Translations under genes and position numbers: made by a program
Part shown: piece by piece, positions 49,621-59,752 of the stretch
Layout of the letters: every line of letters begins with the position of its first letter
Position numbering within the stretch: position 1 is the stretch's first letter
The notes under the pieces: generated by a model
What the model was told of the DNA's origin: nothing
Seen by the model: only the letters and a program-made list of their open reading frames with translations
The model's database searches: none
Source: Henckelia pumila
Lineage: Eukaryota; Streptophyta; Magnoliopsida; Lamiales; Gesneriaceae
Assembly: GCF_033568475.1 (NCBI RefSeq)
Contig: NC_133123.1
Location: forward strand, 133,644,930-133,708,929
Direction of reading: 5' to 3'
DNA: 64,000 bases

Positions 49621-51162
49621 TAACATAGAAAAAAGAATCCATGGATGGTCAACGCATACTGGACTTACCTAATTAGTTTCACCGTAGTTTGCACGTGGTG
49701 CATTGGTCTTCGATAAGTAACCTATAGCATATGTTATAACTGAATTTCGAATTTCATATATCTTTTTAAAATTTAAACTTAATATATTTGCGACGAATTG
49801 TTGAATGTGATAATTGTTTTTATTTGGAAAAGATGATCGAAACGTGACCCTTGAACTAACATCAGTAATAACTATTGATAAAACGGCAAGTCATTGGTTC
49901 TACACAAGTGATAATTTACATAGACCTCTACATGTGAAATATGAAATAAAATGTGTTAGAAGTAAACTGTGTTTTTATTATTTGAATAAAATACAATATG
50001 ATTTATATTTGGAAGATATGGAGAACAGACTGAATACTGTTACTAGTTCTAAAGCAATAAATTTGTTTGAAAATACCAACTCACGAGCGCATTGACTTGC
50101 GTGACTTGTGCAGACAACTGTCTCCCTAACCTGTAATAATTAATTCCATTGCTTTGAAAAGTAAATTGATTAGTAAGACCTAAAACTTATAAGTTGTCAT
50201 TTTCTTTACAATTGGCACTGCCGCACAGGTGAAATCACAAATAGCAGATTAAAATTACTTGAGATAAATTGAATTTATACCTAGATTTATTTATAGTTGA
50301 TCGAAAATATAACAGTACTTCTGTATCCTATAAATCGAACATTGGATGCATAAAAAAATTGATGACTCCTTGCGCAACATAGTGAAGCTTATATGCTGAC
50401 AATTTTGGAGTCGTTTTATATCACCTCGCCAAATTTGACGATTATTGAAATTAAATAATAGCTATGTTTCTTGATATTAATTTTGTTACTATAAAAAAAT
50501 ATACATTCATCTCAAATACACATGATTGTTTGTTTTTTCATACAAGTTAAGAAAATTACTGGAAAAAATAATTAAAAAATAATTTCTTATATTTATTTAA
50601 CTTATTCAAAAAAATAGTTTTATGTTTTCTAAAATTTAATTAATAGAGATGTATTAATAAAAACAAAAAAATAATGCTACTAAATTTAAAAAAAAAAACT
50701 GAATTATATATTTGAGTCAAACAAAAAAAAAAAAACGTGTATATTTGAGACGGAAAGAACATATAGTATATAAAACCAACAAACTTACCATAATGGGCAA
50801 GCGTGTATGAGCAGTATGACGATCAATCACCATGAGTGGCGGACGCACTCCGTCGCAATTTGTACCAAAAGGTATTTTTCACTGCGATTATGTGTCGGCC
50901 AAAATGAATTATCTTTACCATTAATTGAATATATATAAGTCAAATTTGAGTCATATGACATATATTATGGCGTGCATATTGGGTAAAAAAGCAGCAATTA
51001 ATTAAATAGAATAATGTCAAAAACCAGCGGATGGCAAAGTTAGAATTTCGTTGCGTACGTGGAACCAAGACCCGATACAAATTCGTCACCCGCAAAAGAA
51101 TTATGCAGTAGTCATGAGTTGATAAAGCCGTCATGGATTCATGCATCTGAAGTTTTGATCAA
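49621..51162. other. Intergenic region with one MITE-like repeat
   Basis: Bases 50499-50763 are bounded by ACATTCATCTCAAATACACA and, reversed, GTTCTTTCCGTCTCAAATAT, a Stowaway-like pair. The frame at 49814-50095 is AT-rich and lacks motifs. No gene is supported. Confidence 0.45.
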
Positions 51163-51172
51163 TGTTTTATCG

Positions 51173-51375
51173 GGGAAAGTCTATGTTACCCAAGGGCACT
51201 GTCATTGGAATGACGTGGCAGAGTATGATTGGTTAAAATCAGTGGCCCCACGTGCCCTTGGGATGACGTGACAGAGTATGATTGGTTAAAATCAGTGGCC
51301 CCACGTGGGGCCCACTAATTTTAACCAATCACGGATTGTCACGCCACCCCAAGGACACGTAGACTTTTCCAGGAG
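51173..51375. mobile_element. Mutator-like MITE (203 bp) with internal duplication
   Basis: Inverted arms of about 80 bases (AAAGTCTATGTTACCCAAGG against reversed AAAGTCTACGTGTCCTTGGG) meet at a palindromic CCCCACGTGGGG. The 10-base direct repeats TGTTTTATCG stand at 51163-51172 and 51376-51385, which fits Mutator target duplications. Within the left arm a block of 53 bases from TGACGTGGCAGAG is repeated from 51264. The element has several ACGTG cores. Confidence 0.75.
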
Positions 51376-51849
51376 TGTTTTATCGTTTGAAACCTAAATC
51401 ATCGGATCTACTAAATAACAAATGTGTCTCCCATGAATTTCTGCGAGATCTAAAAAATTCAGTGACTCTCATGTTATCGAAAATATTTATCTCGATGCGA
51501 CGTCGATTGATCCGTGATGGAAGATCCAATTTGTGACTTCTTGCTAATTGGATCGCACTACAAGGTGTGCATACTCAGCAATCAACTCACTGATATTGAT
51601 CTTCCGTCTGTCTCCTCACCTGTATTTTCTATGTATAGCAATATTTGCCGATTGGGACTCTACATGTTTGGTTCGAAAACTAATTGCTATTAGAAAAAGA
51701 ATATGAGGGCGGTTTTGAAAGTATAATTTCTAACTTTAGAAAAATGGTGAAAAAAATTTACACGCTTCCTTTTCTTTATTATTTGGGCAAAAACTAATGT
51801 GAACTTTGAAAGATATAATAATACATCCGTGTGAACATATTATGTTATT

Positions 51850-51947
51850 TTTTTGAGTGGGGATGAGATTGTCATAATTAGGTTTCGAACTCGAGACCTC
51901 ATCCCATATTAGAAACTTTGGTGCCAGATGAATTATACGTCATCGGC
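51850..51947 (-). mobile_element. tRNA-derived SINE with 15-bp target duplications
   Basis: ACATATTATGTTATT occurs at 51835-51849 and 51948-51962, an exact 15-base duplication of the kind made by LINE-type integration. On the minus strand the 98-base body has a pol III box B (GAGTTCGAAACC, near 51883-51894), a degenerate box A (TAATTCATCTGG) about 40 bases before it, and an A-run at its 3' end. No coding capacity. Confidence 0.75.
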
Positions 51948-52059
51948 ACATATTATGTTATTATATGTATCCGTGTGTGATCACAAAAACTCTAGTGAAC
52001 ATATATCAATAATTAATTTTGTGAGACCGACTTCTTGTACGACCCAATCTATAAAAAAA

Positions 52060-53045
52060 TGTTACCTGATACCCAGAAGAAAAAATCACCTCAGCTCATA
52101 GACGACCCTAAGGTAAAGATCAATCCTTAGCTAGCCAGAATCGTCCAGGGGTCAGCTCGGGTAGGGAGTTTGGGAGCTCGGGAGCTCGGCCGAGCTCCTC
52201 CATCATAATGACCAGCTTAGTTCAAGAGCTCATCTCCAGCTCGGGAGCTCAGTCAAGCTCCATTACCATTGCCTCCAGCTCGGGTCGGGAGCTCGGCTCG
52301 GGAGCTCAGCCAAGCTCCTCCACCTTAGTCCAGCTCGGGTCAGGAGCTCAGCTCGGGAGCTCAGGAGCTCAGCCAAGCTCCTCCACCATCATCCAGCTCG
52401 GGTCGGGAGCTCAGCTCGGGAGCTCAGGAGCTCAGCCAAACTCCTCCACCATCATCTCCAGCTTGGGTTGGGAGCTCTGGAGTTCATCTCAGCCTTGATG
52501 TCAGTATGGAGTTAGCTTAGTAGAGGGATTGGACAACCTTGATGAGCTAGCTAAGATGTTAGGATCAGTGTTCAGGTTGAGTTCAGGGGTTCAGCAATAA
52601 CTCACTCACCCCTTTTCCATATATGATCTCAGGGAGAGCAGCAGTATAGCGTCCTCATGATGACAGTTCAGCTCAAATTAAGTGTATTATTATTTCCTTT
52701 GTCAGACAAGATTCGGGCGAGATCTCAGCCTAAATATTCGGGATTATGATCCCGAGATTCGCGGATTCTTGATAAGGAAGGTAGGCGCTAAATCCGGAGC
52801 TCTCTCCTATAAATAACAGGTTTACTTTCATTATTTGGATCCTAATTTTTCACTCGTGTGCACACACCACTCTCTATATTTTTGCTATCCTAGCATCTGA
52901 CTTGAGCGTCGGAGGGGATACGCCGGAACACCTTCCGGCCCCCTTTAACACTCTTGTTAGTGGTTTCAGGTCAGCAGCAGTTCACCTTTTATTTGGAGGA
53001 GCTTCTTCAGCTCATCCAAGGAGATCACTTTATTGAGGTATTTCA
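52060..53045 (+). repeat. GYP2 5' LTR with GAGCTCGG repeat cluster and TATA box
   Basis: The right end is ...GAGGTATTTCA at 53045, one base before the primer site. The left end is either TGTTACCTG (52060) or TGATACCC (52068). Bases 52140-52490 are GC-rich and built from GAGCTCGGGAGCTC and GAGCTCAGCCAAGCTCCTCC variants. TATAAATAA at 52808-52816 is a good core promoter. The flank just left of the LTR (52021-52059) resembles a fragment of the GTGAGAC MITE family. Confidence 0.65.
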
Positions 53046-53046
53046 A

Positions 53047-53064
53047 TTGGCGCCGTCTGTGGGA
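53047..53064 (+). other. GYP2 primer-binding site
   Basis: TTGGCGCCGTCTGTGGGA follows the LTR end. The TGGCGCCG core is typical of Tat/Athila-group Gypsy elements, which do not use the initiator tRNA-Met site of GYP1 and GYP3. Confidence 0.75.
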
Positions 53065-53085
53065 AATTCGAGCTAGGACGTAGAT

Positions 53086-54420
53086 ATGGCAGGAAGAGGA
53101 AGAGGAAGGGGAAGAGGAAATGTGGCGGATATGACTGTAGATCAGCTCAGCCAGTTCATCACTCAAACGGTGCAAGCGGCCATGGGTCAAAATCCACCAC
53201 CTCCTCCCGTGGGTCAGCCAAACCCAATGGATGCGGTGTGGGAAGAGATCAAGAGACTAGGTCGGCAAGTCGGAGGTCGGCCTGGGCCTATACAGAGGGA
53301 AAGTCCTTTTGCTCGGGCTATTCTAGATGAAGAACTCCCTGCAAATTTTAAGCAGCCTACTTTAGGGGAATATGACGGGAGCTCAGATCCGGAGGAACAT
53401 TTGGGGAGATTTGAAAATGCAGCCTTGTTGCATAGATATTCAGATGCAATTAAATGTCGGGTCTTCCTCACTACTCTAGTAAGGTCAGCCCAGCAATGGT
53501 TCAACCTTTTACAGCCTGGTAGTATTCAGAGTTTCAATGACTTCAGCTCAGCTTTTCTACACCAATATGCGAGTAGCAAGAGATATTTGAAGACTTCTCT
53601 CAGTTTGTTCAATATGAAGCAATCTGAGGTGGAACCGTTGCGGGAGTATGTTCATCGCTTCAATACAGCAGCTCTGGAAGTACCTGCTGCCACTGCTGAC
53701 ACTTGGTCAACTCTTTCACTCAAGGGTTGAGAGGAGGAGAGTTTTTCAGATCCTTGGTCAAGAAGCCTCCTTTGACTTATGATGAGCTTCTTAGTCGAGC
53801 TGAGAAGTACGTGAATTTGGAGGATGCACAGAGGCAGAGGAGACAGGAAGGAACGTCTGGGAGTAAGCCCAGTGCCAAGGTGGGAGCAAAGGCAGAGGGG
53901 AAGACAGAAGGAGGAAGGAAGAGGGTTACAGAAGAGATGAACAAGGTCAAAGGACCCTACCCCTATGTACCACTCTCGGTAAGCCTGGAGAAGGCAATGC
54001 AAGTATGTGAGGATAGGCGAGCACTTGTGAGGCCCCGTAATGCTGAGAAAGGCCCGCGGTTACCGCCATCTGACAAGTTTTGCGATTTTCATCAAGAGTA
54101 TGGGCATATCACCAATGATTGTCAGAGGCTAGGTGAGGAGGTTCAAAGGATCATGTATGATGACCCTCGAATCAGAGCTGAGCTTACTCGAAGGGCAAAT
54201 CCTCCTCGCCAAGGCCGAGCTCCCCAATGGAGGAATCAAAGGAATGAAGTTAGAGAGAATCAAGGTGATCATCAAGGAAGAGCTCCTCAAAACGGGCAAG
54301 GAGATAGGGTACAGCAAATTGCAAATCATCCCAATCGGGGTGTTATCCATATGATCTCAGGGGGTAGTACGGATAAAGATTCGGGAAGGGCTCGCAAAGC
54401 TCACGGGCGTAGGTTGGAAA
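53086..54420 (+). pseudogene. GYP2 gag (frameshifted)
   Basis: ATG 53086 opens MAGRGRGRGRGNVADMT. The capsid-type gag region (about residues 85-205, with AQQWFNLLQPGSI) breaks near 53700: frame 1 ends in a stop at 53728 while the true continuation (LVNSFTQGLRGGEFFRSL) is in frame 0 from about 53703. The second part includes a PPLTYDELLSRAEKYVNLED block and a CDFHQEYGHITNDC zinc-knuckle-like motif near 54078. A Gln/Arg/Asn-rich stretch links it to the protease. Confidence 0.85.
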
Positions 54421-54920
54421 ATTTTGAGGTAAATTCTCAGCTCAGCTGTCCCACTAATCCGAACATCAGTTTTGGAAGGGAAGATTTAAAGGATGTGGTG
54501 CTACCTCATAATGATCCCCTACTGGTCACCTTAACCATAGCCAATTATGACGTGACTCGTATCTTTGTGGATACTGGGAGTTCAGTAAACATTATCTTTA
54601 AAGAAACTCTGGACCAAATGAAATTGGAAGGATTTGAGTTGGATCCCATCACCACAGAGTTGTATGGGTTCATGGGTCATGCTCTGCAACCGTTGGGACA
54701 GATAGTGCTCCCCTTGTCCCTTGGGAGTGGAGAGCAGAGAGTAACCAAAATGATTTGCTTTACAGTGGTGGATGCTCCATCTTCTTTCAATGGAATATTG
54801 GGACGTCCTGCCCTGGGTGATTTCCGAGCTGTGGCTTCCACCTACCACCAGAAATTGAAGTTCCCAAGTGGAAAAGAAGTGGGGGTTGTTAGGGGTGATC
54901 AAAAGGCTTGTGTTATGTGA
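54421..54920 (+). pseudogene. GYP2 protease region
   Basis: A retropepsin-like domain with catalytic FVDTGSSVNII near 54562 and the flap/terminal motif FNGILGRPAL near 54787. The frame ends at 54918 after KACVM because of an indel near 54905; the continuation CYVNEVKVDAKR is in another frame from 54908. Confidence 0.85.
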
Positions 54921-56608
54921 ATGAAGTGAAGGTTGATGCAAAGAGAAGTAGGAGGGAAGTAGGAATGGTTTTGATAGGTCGAGCACCAAGGGTGTTGGGT
55001 CAAAAGGTATTTTTAATGTCTGAAGAAGATCATGAGAAAGTAGAGCTAAGTCCTGGAGCTCAGATGGTAAAGTTAGCCGCTGATCTCAGTTCTTCAATGA
55101 GGCAGAGCTTGATTGATTGCTTGAAGGAGAACAAAGATGTTTTTGCTTGGTCTGTTTCAGAGATCACAGGGGTTAGTGCAGACGTTATGGTTCATCGGCT
55201 CAATATTTTTGCGGGAGCGAAGCAGGTAAAACAGAAAAAGAGACACTTTGGGCCTGAAAAGGATAAGATTATTAAGAAAGAGGTGAATGAACTCCTTAAG
55301 CCAGGTCATATTAGGGAAGTCTAGTTTCCTACTTGGTTGTAAAATGTGGTCCTTGTCCCTAAGAGTTCAGGCAAATGGAGGATGTGTGTTGATTTTCGAG
55401 ACTTAAATAAGGCATGCCCAAAAGATTGCTATCCACTGCCTCGAATCGATCAGTTGGTTGATTCTACGGCAGGTCATCAGTATTTGTGTTTCATGGATGC
55501 CTATCAAGGGTACCATCAAATTCCGTTGGCAGAGGAAGATCAGGATAAAGTAAGTTTCACTACCTCTCATGGAACTTTATGTTACAGAGTGATGCCTTTT
55601 GGTTTGAAAAATGCAGGGGATACTTATCAGAGGCTCATGGATAGGGTGTTTGCTTCCCAGATTGGCCGAAATGTGGAGGTTTATGTGGATGATATCCTGG
55701 TAAAATCCCAGGATGATGCAGGTTTGATGACCGACTTGGGGGAGACCTTTGCCACGCTCAGGTCCTATGGAATAAAGCTCAATCCTGAAAAATGTGTGTT
55801 TGGAGTAAGAGGAGGCGAGTTTTTGGGATACATGATGACTGAGAGAGGGATTGAAGCTAACCCCGAGAAAGTGCAAGCTATCCGATCCATGTCTCATCCT
55901 CGAAATCTGCAGGAAGTTCAGAGGTTGGCAGGAAGGATAGCAGCTCTGTCTCGGTTCATATCCAGATCAGCTCATAGAAGTTTACCTTTCTTTAAGGTTC
56001 TTCGAAAAGCTAAGAAGTTTAAGTGGGATGCTGAATGTGGGAAGGCGTTCGAGGACTTAAAGAATTATTTAGCCGAACTTCCTGTATTGGCTAAGGCAGT
56101 TCCGGGTGAACCGTTATACATCTACCTCTCAGCTTTGGAGGGGGCGGTCAGTTCGGTACTCATTAGGCAGGAGGGAGCGGCTCAACATCCTATCTACTTT
56201 TTCTCACATGCTCTCAAGGGTGCTGAGCTCCGGTATTCAGAGGTCGAGAAGTTGGCACTTGCACTTGTTATGACGGCCCGGAAGCTCAGACCTTATTTTC
56301 TATCACATCCTATTGTGGTGTTAACCAATAGTCCCATGGGAAGGATATTAACTCACGCTGACATTTTGGGACGATTGGTGAAGTGGACTACTGAACTCAG
56401 TGAGTATGATATTCAGTATGAACCAAGAGCAGCGATTAAAGCTCAAGCATTGGCTGATTTTTTAGCCGAAACAAAACATATGGAAGAGCAGGGCTTATGG
56501 AAAGTGTATGTTGATGGTTCTTCTAACAGCGAAGGATGTGGAGTGGGGGTGCTTCTGATATCCCCTCAAGGAGATGAGATCCGATTGGCAGTCAGGTTGG
56601 ATTTTTGA
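54908..56608 (+). pseudogene. GYP2 reverse transcriptase and degenerate RNase H
   Basis: Two nonsense codons, TAG 55322 and TAA 55340, interrupt the start of the polymerase. Downstream, WRMCVDFRDLNKACPK, DAYQGYHQIPL, MPFGLKNAG and the catalytic YVDDILVKS (near 55681) are intact. The linked Gypsy-type RNase H (about 56080-56440) has YLSALEGAVSSVLI where an active enzyme has an Asp, as in other Tat elements whose original RNase H has degenerated. The archaeal-like RNase H then begins with WKVYVDGSSNSEG and is cut by TGA at 56606. Confidence 0.88.
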
Positions 56609-58186
56609 GCTTCCAATAATGAGGCAGAATATGAGGCCGTGTTAATTGGCCTTCGGGCAGCTAAGCAAGTTGGGGCAGCCCAGATACATCTCTATTCTGA
56701 TTCGCAATTGGTAGCTCAGCAATTGAATGGGTCTTACGAGGTGAAAAGTGAGAAGTTAAAAGAGTACATGAAGGCAATAGAGGAAGCTCGGGGCCTCTTT
56801 GATGAGGTAATGTTTGAGCAGATCCCTAGAGAGAGCAACGAAAAGGCGGATGTTCTGGCCAAGATGGCTAGCTCACTTCATAACTGGAAAAATAGAGAGA
56901 TAGTCGTACAAGTGGAATTAACACCTTCTACGGAGCTCACACCATTAGCTCCGAAAGAGAGTGACTGGAGAAAAGAGCTCTTGGAATACATGGAGAAGGG
57001 CGAGTTACCAAAGGATCCAAAGAAGGCATATCGGTTGAAACAGAGGAGTCTCCGCTTTGTGATGGTGGAGGGAGTTCTTTATAAGAAGTCATTTTTTGGA
57101 CCTCTTCTCAAGTGTTTGGGTCCTAAGGAAGCTTATTATGTCCTGAAGGAGATACACGAGGGGTGTTGTGGCAATCACTTGGGATCTTATTCTCTAGCCC
57201 GTAAGGTTCTTTTAGCAGGATATTTTTGGCCTACTATTTTGAAAGGTGCCATAGCTTTGGTGACTTCTTGTGACAGTTGTCAGCGACATAGCAGACTTCA
57301 GCATCAGCCAGCGGCATTAATGAAAGGAATCGTGGCAGCGTGTCCTTTCGATCAGTGGGGAATGGATATTGTGGGTCCTTTTCCTCTAGCCCCAGCTCAG
57401 AAGAAATTCTTGTTGATCGCTATAGATTACTTCTCTAAATGGGTGGAGGCGGAGGCCTTGGCACGAATTACTGAAGGAGAAGTTCTGAAATTTTTGTGGA
57501 AGAATATTGTGTGTAGGTTTGGAGTACCGCGGAAGATTATCTCCGACAATGGGAGGCAGTTTCAAGGAGCCCGGGTGCAAGATTGGTGCAAAGAGATGAA
57601 AATTCAACAACACTTCACATCTGTCCATTATCCTCAAAGCAATGGTCAGGTGGAGGTCACTAACAGATCTTTGGTGCAAAGCTTGAAGAACCGATTAGGA
57701 AAAGCCCAAGGAAATTGGGTGGAGGAACACCCTAGTGTGTTATGGTCATATCGTACCACACCCAGAATTGGGACAGGAGAGACTCCATTTAGTCTGGTTT
57801 ATGGAAATGAAGCGGTCTTGCCAGCAGAAATTGGAGAAGAGTCAGCTCGGATCATTTTCTACGATGAGAAGAATGGAGAAAAGAGAATGGAAGACTTAGA
57901 CTTTATGGAGGAGAAGAGATAAGCTGCTGCCATCAGAATGGAGGCATACAAGAACAGGGTAGCTCGATCCTATAATCGTCGGGTGCGCAGGAAGGGCTTC
58001 CAGGTAGGAGATTTGGTGCTGAGAAAAATTCAGGAGGGGGCTATAGGGAAGCTTGACCCTAAATGGGAAGGACCGTACAAGGTGGTGATGAGGCTCAGTT
58101 CGGATGCTTACTACTTGGAAAATTCAAAGGGGAAGATGCTGAAGAGACCTTGGAGTGCTTACAATTTACGCAAATATTATTCTTAA
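56609..58186 (+). pseudogene. GYP2 second RNase H (rest) and integrase
   Basis: The same frame continues after TGA 56606 with NNEAEYEAVL, LYSDSQLV and NEKADVLAKM, the remaining catalytic motifs of the second RNase H. The integrase has an HHCC region (CCGNHLGSYSLARK, CDSCQRH), D in GMDIVGPF, D in SDNGRQF and E in GQVEVTNRS. TAA at 57920 separates the last 88 codons (VGDLVLRKIQ, then KWEGPYKVV), which end at 58184-58186. Confidence 0.9.
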
Positions 58187-58290
58187 ATGTTGCAAGAACA
58201 ATTTTTCTTTCAGTTGTAATTCATGCAGGCTACATTTTACTTTTATCTATAAGCAGTTGCTCTTTTGAAAATATTGATGTAGACATGCCT

Positions 58291-59142
58291 CAGCTCATCA
58301 CCTTAGTCATGCCTTTTAGGCCCCTGACTTTGGTTCAGCTCATCACCTTAGTCACGCCTCTTAGGCCCCTGACTTTGGTTCAGCTCATCACCTTAGTCAC
58401 GCCTCTTAGGCCCCTGACTTTGGTTCAGCTCATCACCTTGGTCACGCTTCTTAAGCCCCTGACTTTGGTTTAGCTCATCACCTTAGTCACGCCTTTTAGG
58501 CCCCTGACTTTGGTTCAGCTCATCACCTTAGTCACGCCTCTTAGGCCCCTGACTTTGGTTCAGCTCATCACCTTAGTCACGCCTCTTAGGCCCCTGACTT
58601 TGGTTCAGCTCATCACCTTAGTCACGCCTTTTAGGCCCCTGACTTTGGTTCAGCTCATCACCTTAGTCACGCCTCTTAGGCCCCTGACTTTGGTTCAGCT
58701 CATCACCTTGGTCACGCTTCTTAAGCCCCTGACTTTTGTTTAGCTCATCACCTTAGTCACGCCTTTTAGGCCCCGGACTTTGGTTTAGCTCATCACCTTA
58801 GTCACGCCTTTTAGGCCCCTGACTTTGGTTCAGCTCATCACCTTAGTCACGCCTCTTAGGCCCCTGACTTTGGTTCAGCTCATCACCTTAGTCACACCTC
58901 TTAGGCCCCTGACTTTGGTTCAGCTAATCACCTTAGTCACGCCTCTTAGGTCCCTGACTTTGGTTCAGATCATCACCTTAGTCACGCTTCTTAGGCCCCT
59001 GACTTTGGTTCAGCTCATCACCTTAGTCACGCTTCTTAAGCCCCTGACTTTGGTTCAGCTCATCACCTTAGTCACGCCTCCTAGGCCCCTGACTTTGGTT
59101 CAGCTCTCTACCTCAATCACGTCACCTCGACCCTGATTTTTG
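58291..59142 (+). repeat. 45-bp tandem array in the GYP2 3' untranslated region (18 units plus one degenerate)
   Basis: The unit starts CAGCTCATCACCTTAGTCAC and ends CCCCTGACTTTGGTT. Between 58291 and 59100 exactly 18 units of 45 bases fit. Since 45 is a multiple of three, long open frames (QLITLVTPLRPLTLV repeated) run through it and are broken only where CAG has become TAG. Unit variants (GCCTTTTAGG, GCCTCTTAGG, GCTTCTTAAG) recur in similar order, hinting that several units were duplicated together. It is not a protein gene. Confidence 0.95.
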
Positions 59143-59299
59143 GGATCAGCTCAGTTACAGCCCTTTGATTTTAGCCCTTAGCTCAGTTTAGATACTCAAA
59201 TACAAATGGTGTTAGCAGGATATTTAAACACGCACTTGGTAATTATGATGAGTCACTTCACATTGCTCTCATTTAGATGAGCTGGTAGGCAAGACAATT

Positions 59300-59752
59300 T
59301 GGCTTGGAGCTCGGGAGCTCGGGAAAGCTCCCCACCATAATTCCCAGTTCAGGTCGGGAGTTCATTCGAGCTCTCGGGTCATACAAACCAGGTCAGGCGG
59401 GACAAGCTTTCGGATAACATCAGCCAGGTCAGCTTGGGAGTCCATTCAAGCTTTCGGGTCACATAATCCCGGTCAGAGCAGGAGCTCGGGAATCCATTCA
59501 AGCTTTCAGGTCACACAAACCAGGTCAGGTCGGGAGCTCATACAAGCTTTCGGATAGCATCAGCCAGGTCAGCTCGGGAGTCCATTCAAGCTTTCGGGTC
59601 ACATAATCCCGATCAGAGCAGGAACTCGGGAATCCATTCAAGCTTTCGGGTCGCATAATCCAGGTCAGGTCAGGAGCTCGGGAGTCCATTCAAGCTTTCG
59701 GGTCGCATAATCCAGTTCAGGTCAGGAGCTCGGGAGTCCATTCAAGCTTTCG
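59300..59752 (+). repeat. Second GYP2 3' array: 44/52-bp units with CAAGCTTTCGG
   Basis: CAAGCTTTC occurs at 59403, 59447, 59499, 59543, 59587, 59639, 59691 and 59743, spaced 44, 52, 44, 44, 52, 52 and 52 bases. Between copies are GGTCAGGTCGGGAGCTCGGG-type words related to the GAGCTCGG cluster of the 5' LTR. GYP3 interrupts the last unit after TTTCG. Confidence 0.88.

Larger units (their letters stand above)
52060..59752 (+). mobile_element. GYP2: decayed Tat-type Ty3/Gypsy element, 3' end displaced
   Basis: The order is LTR, primer site, gag, protease, reverse transcriptase, degenerate RNase H, second (archaeal-like) RNase H, integrase, then about 1.57 kb of repeat-rich 3' untranslated region. 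The additional RNase H and the 3' tandem repeats are typical of the Tat/Ogre/Retand branch. At least two frameshifts and four nonsense codons disable it. GYP3 interrupts it at 59753, so its polypurine tract and 3' LTR should lie beyond the window. The left boundary (52060-52068) is uncertain because no 3' LTR is available for comparison. Confidence 0.9.

Noticed and set aside
49814-50095. 93-codon open frame between the CMSS1-like gene and GYP2
   Set aside because: AT-driven composition, no motif and no ATG in good context.
58063-59136. Long open frames made of repeated QLITLVTPLRPLTLV
   Set aside because: They arise from a 45-base tandem repeat whose length is a multiple of three. They lie after the pol stop in a retrotransposon untranslated region and are broken by TAG variants.
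58291-59142. Repeat array considered as a CRISPR-like array
   Set aside because: Units are contiguous with no unique spacers, and the context is a plant retrotransposon.
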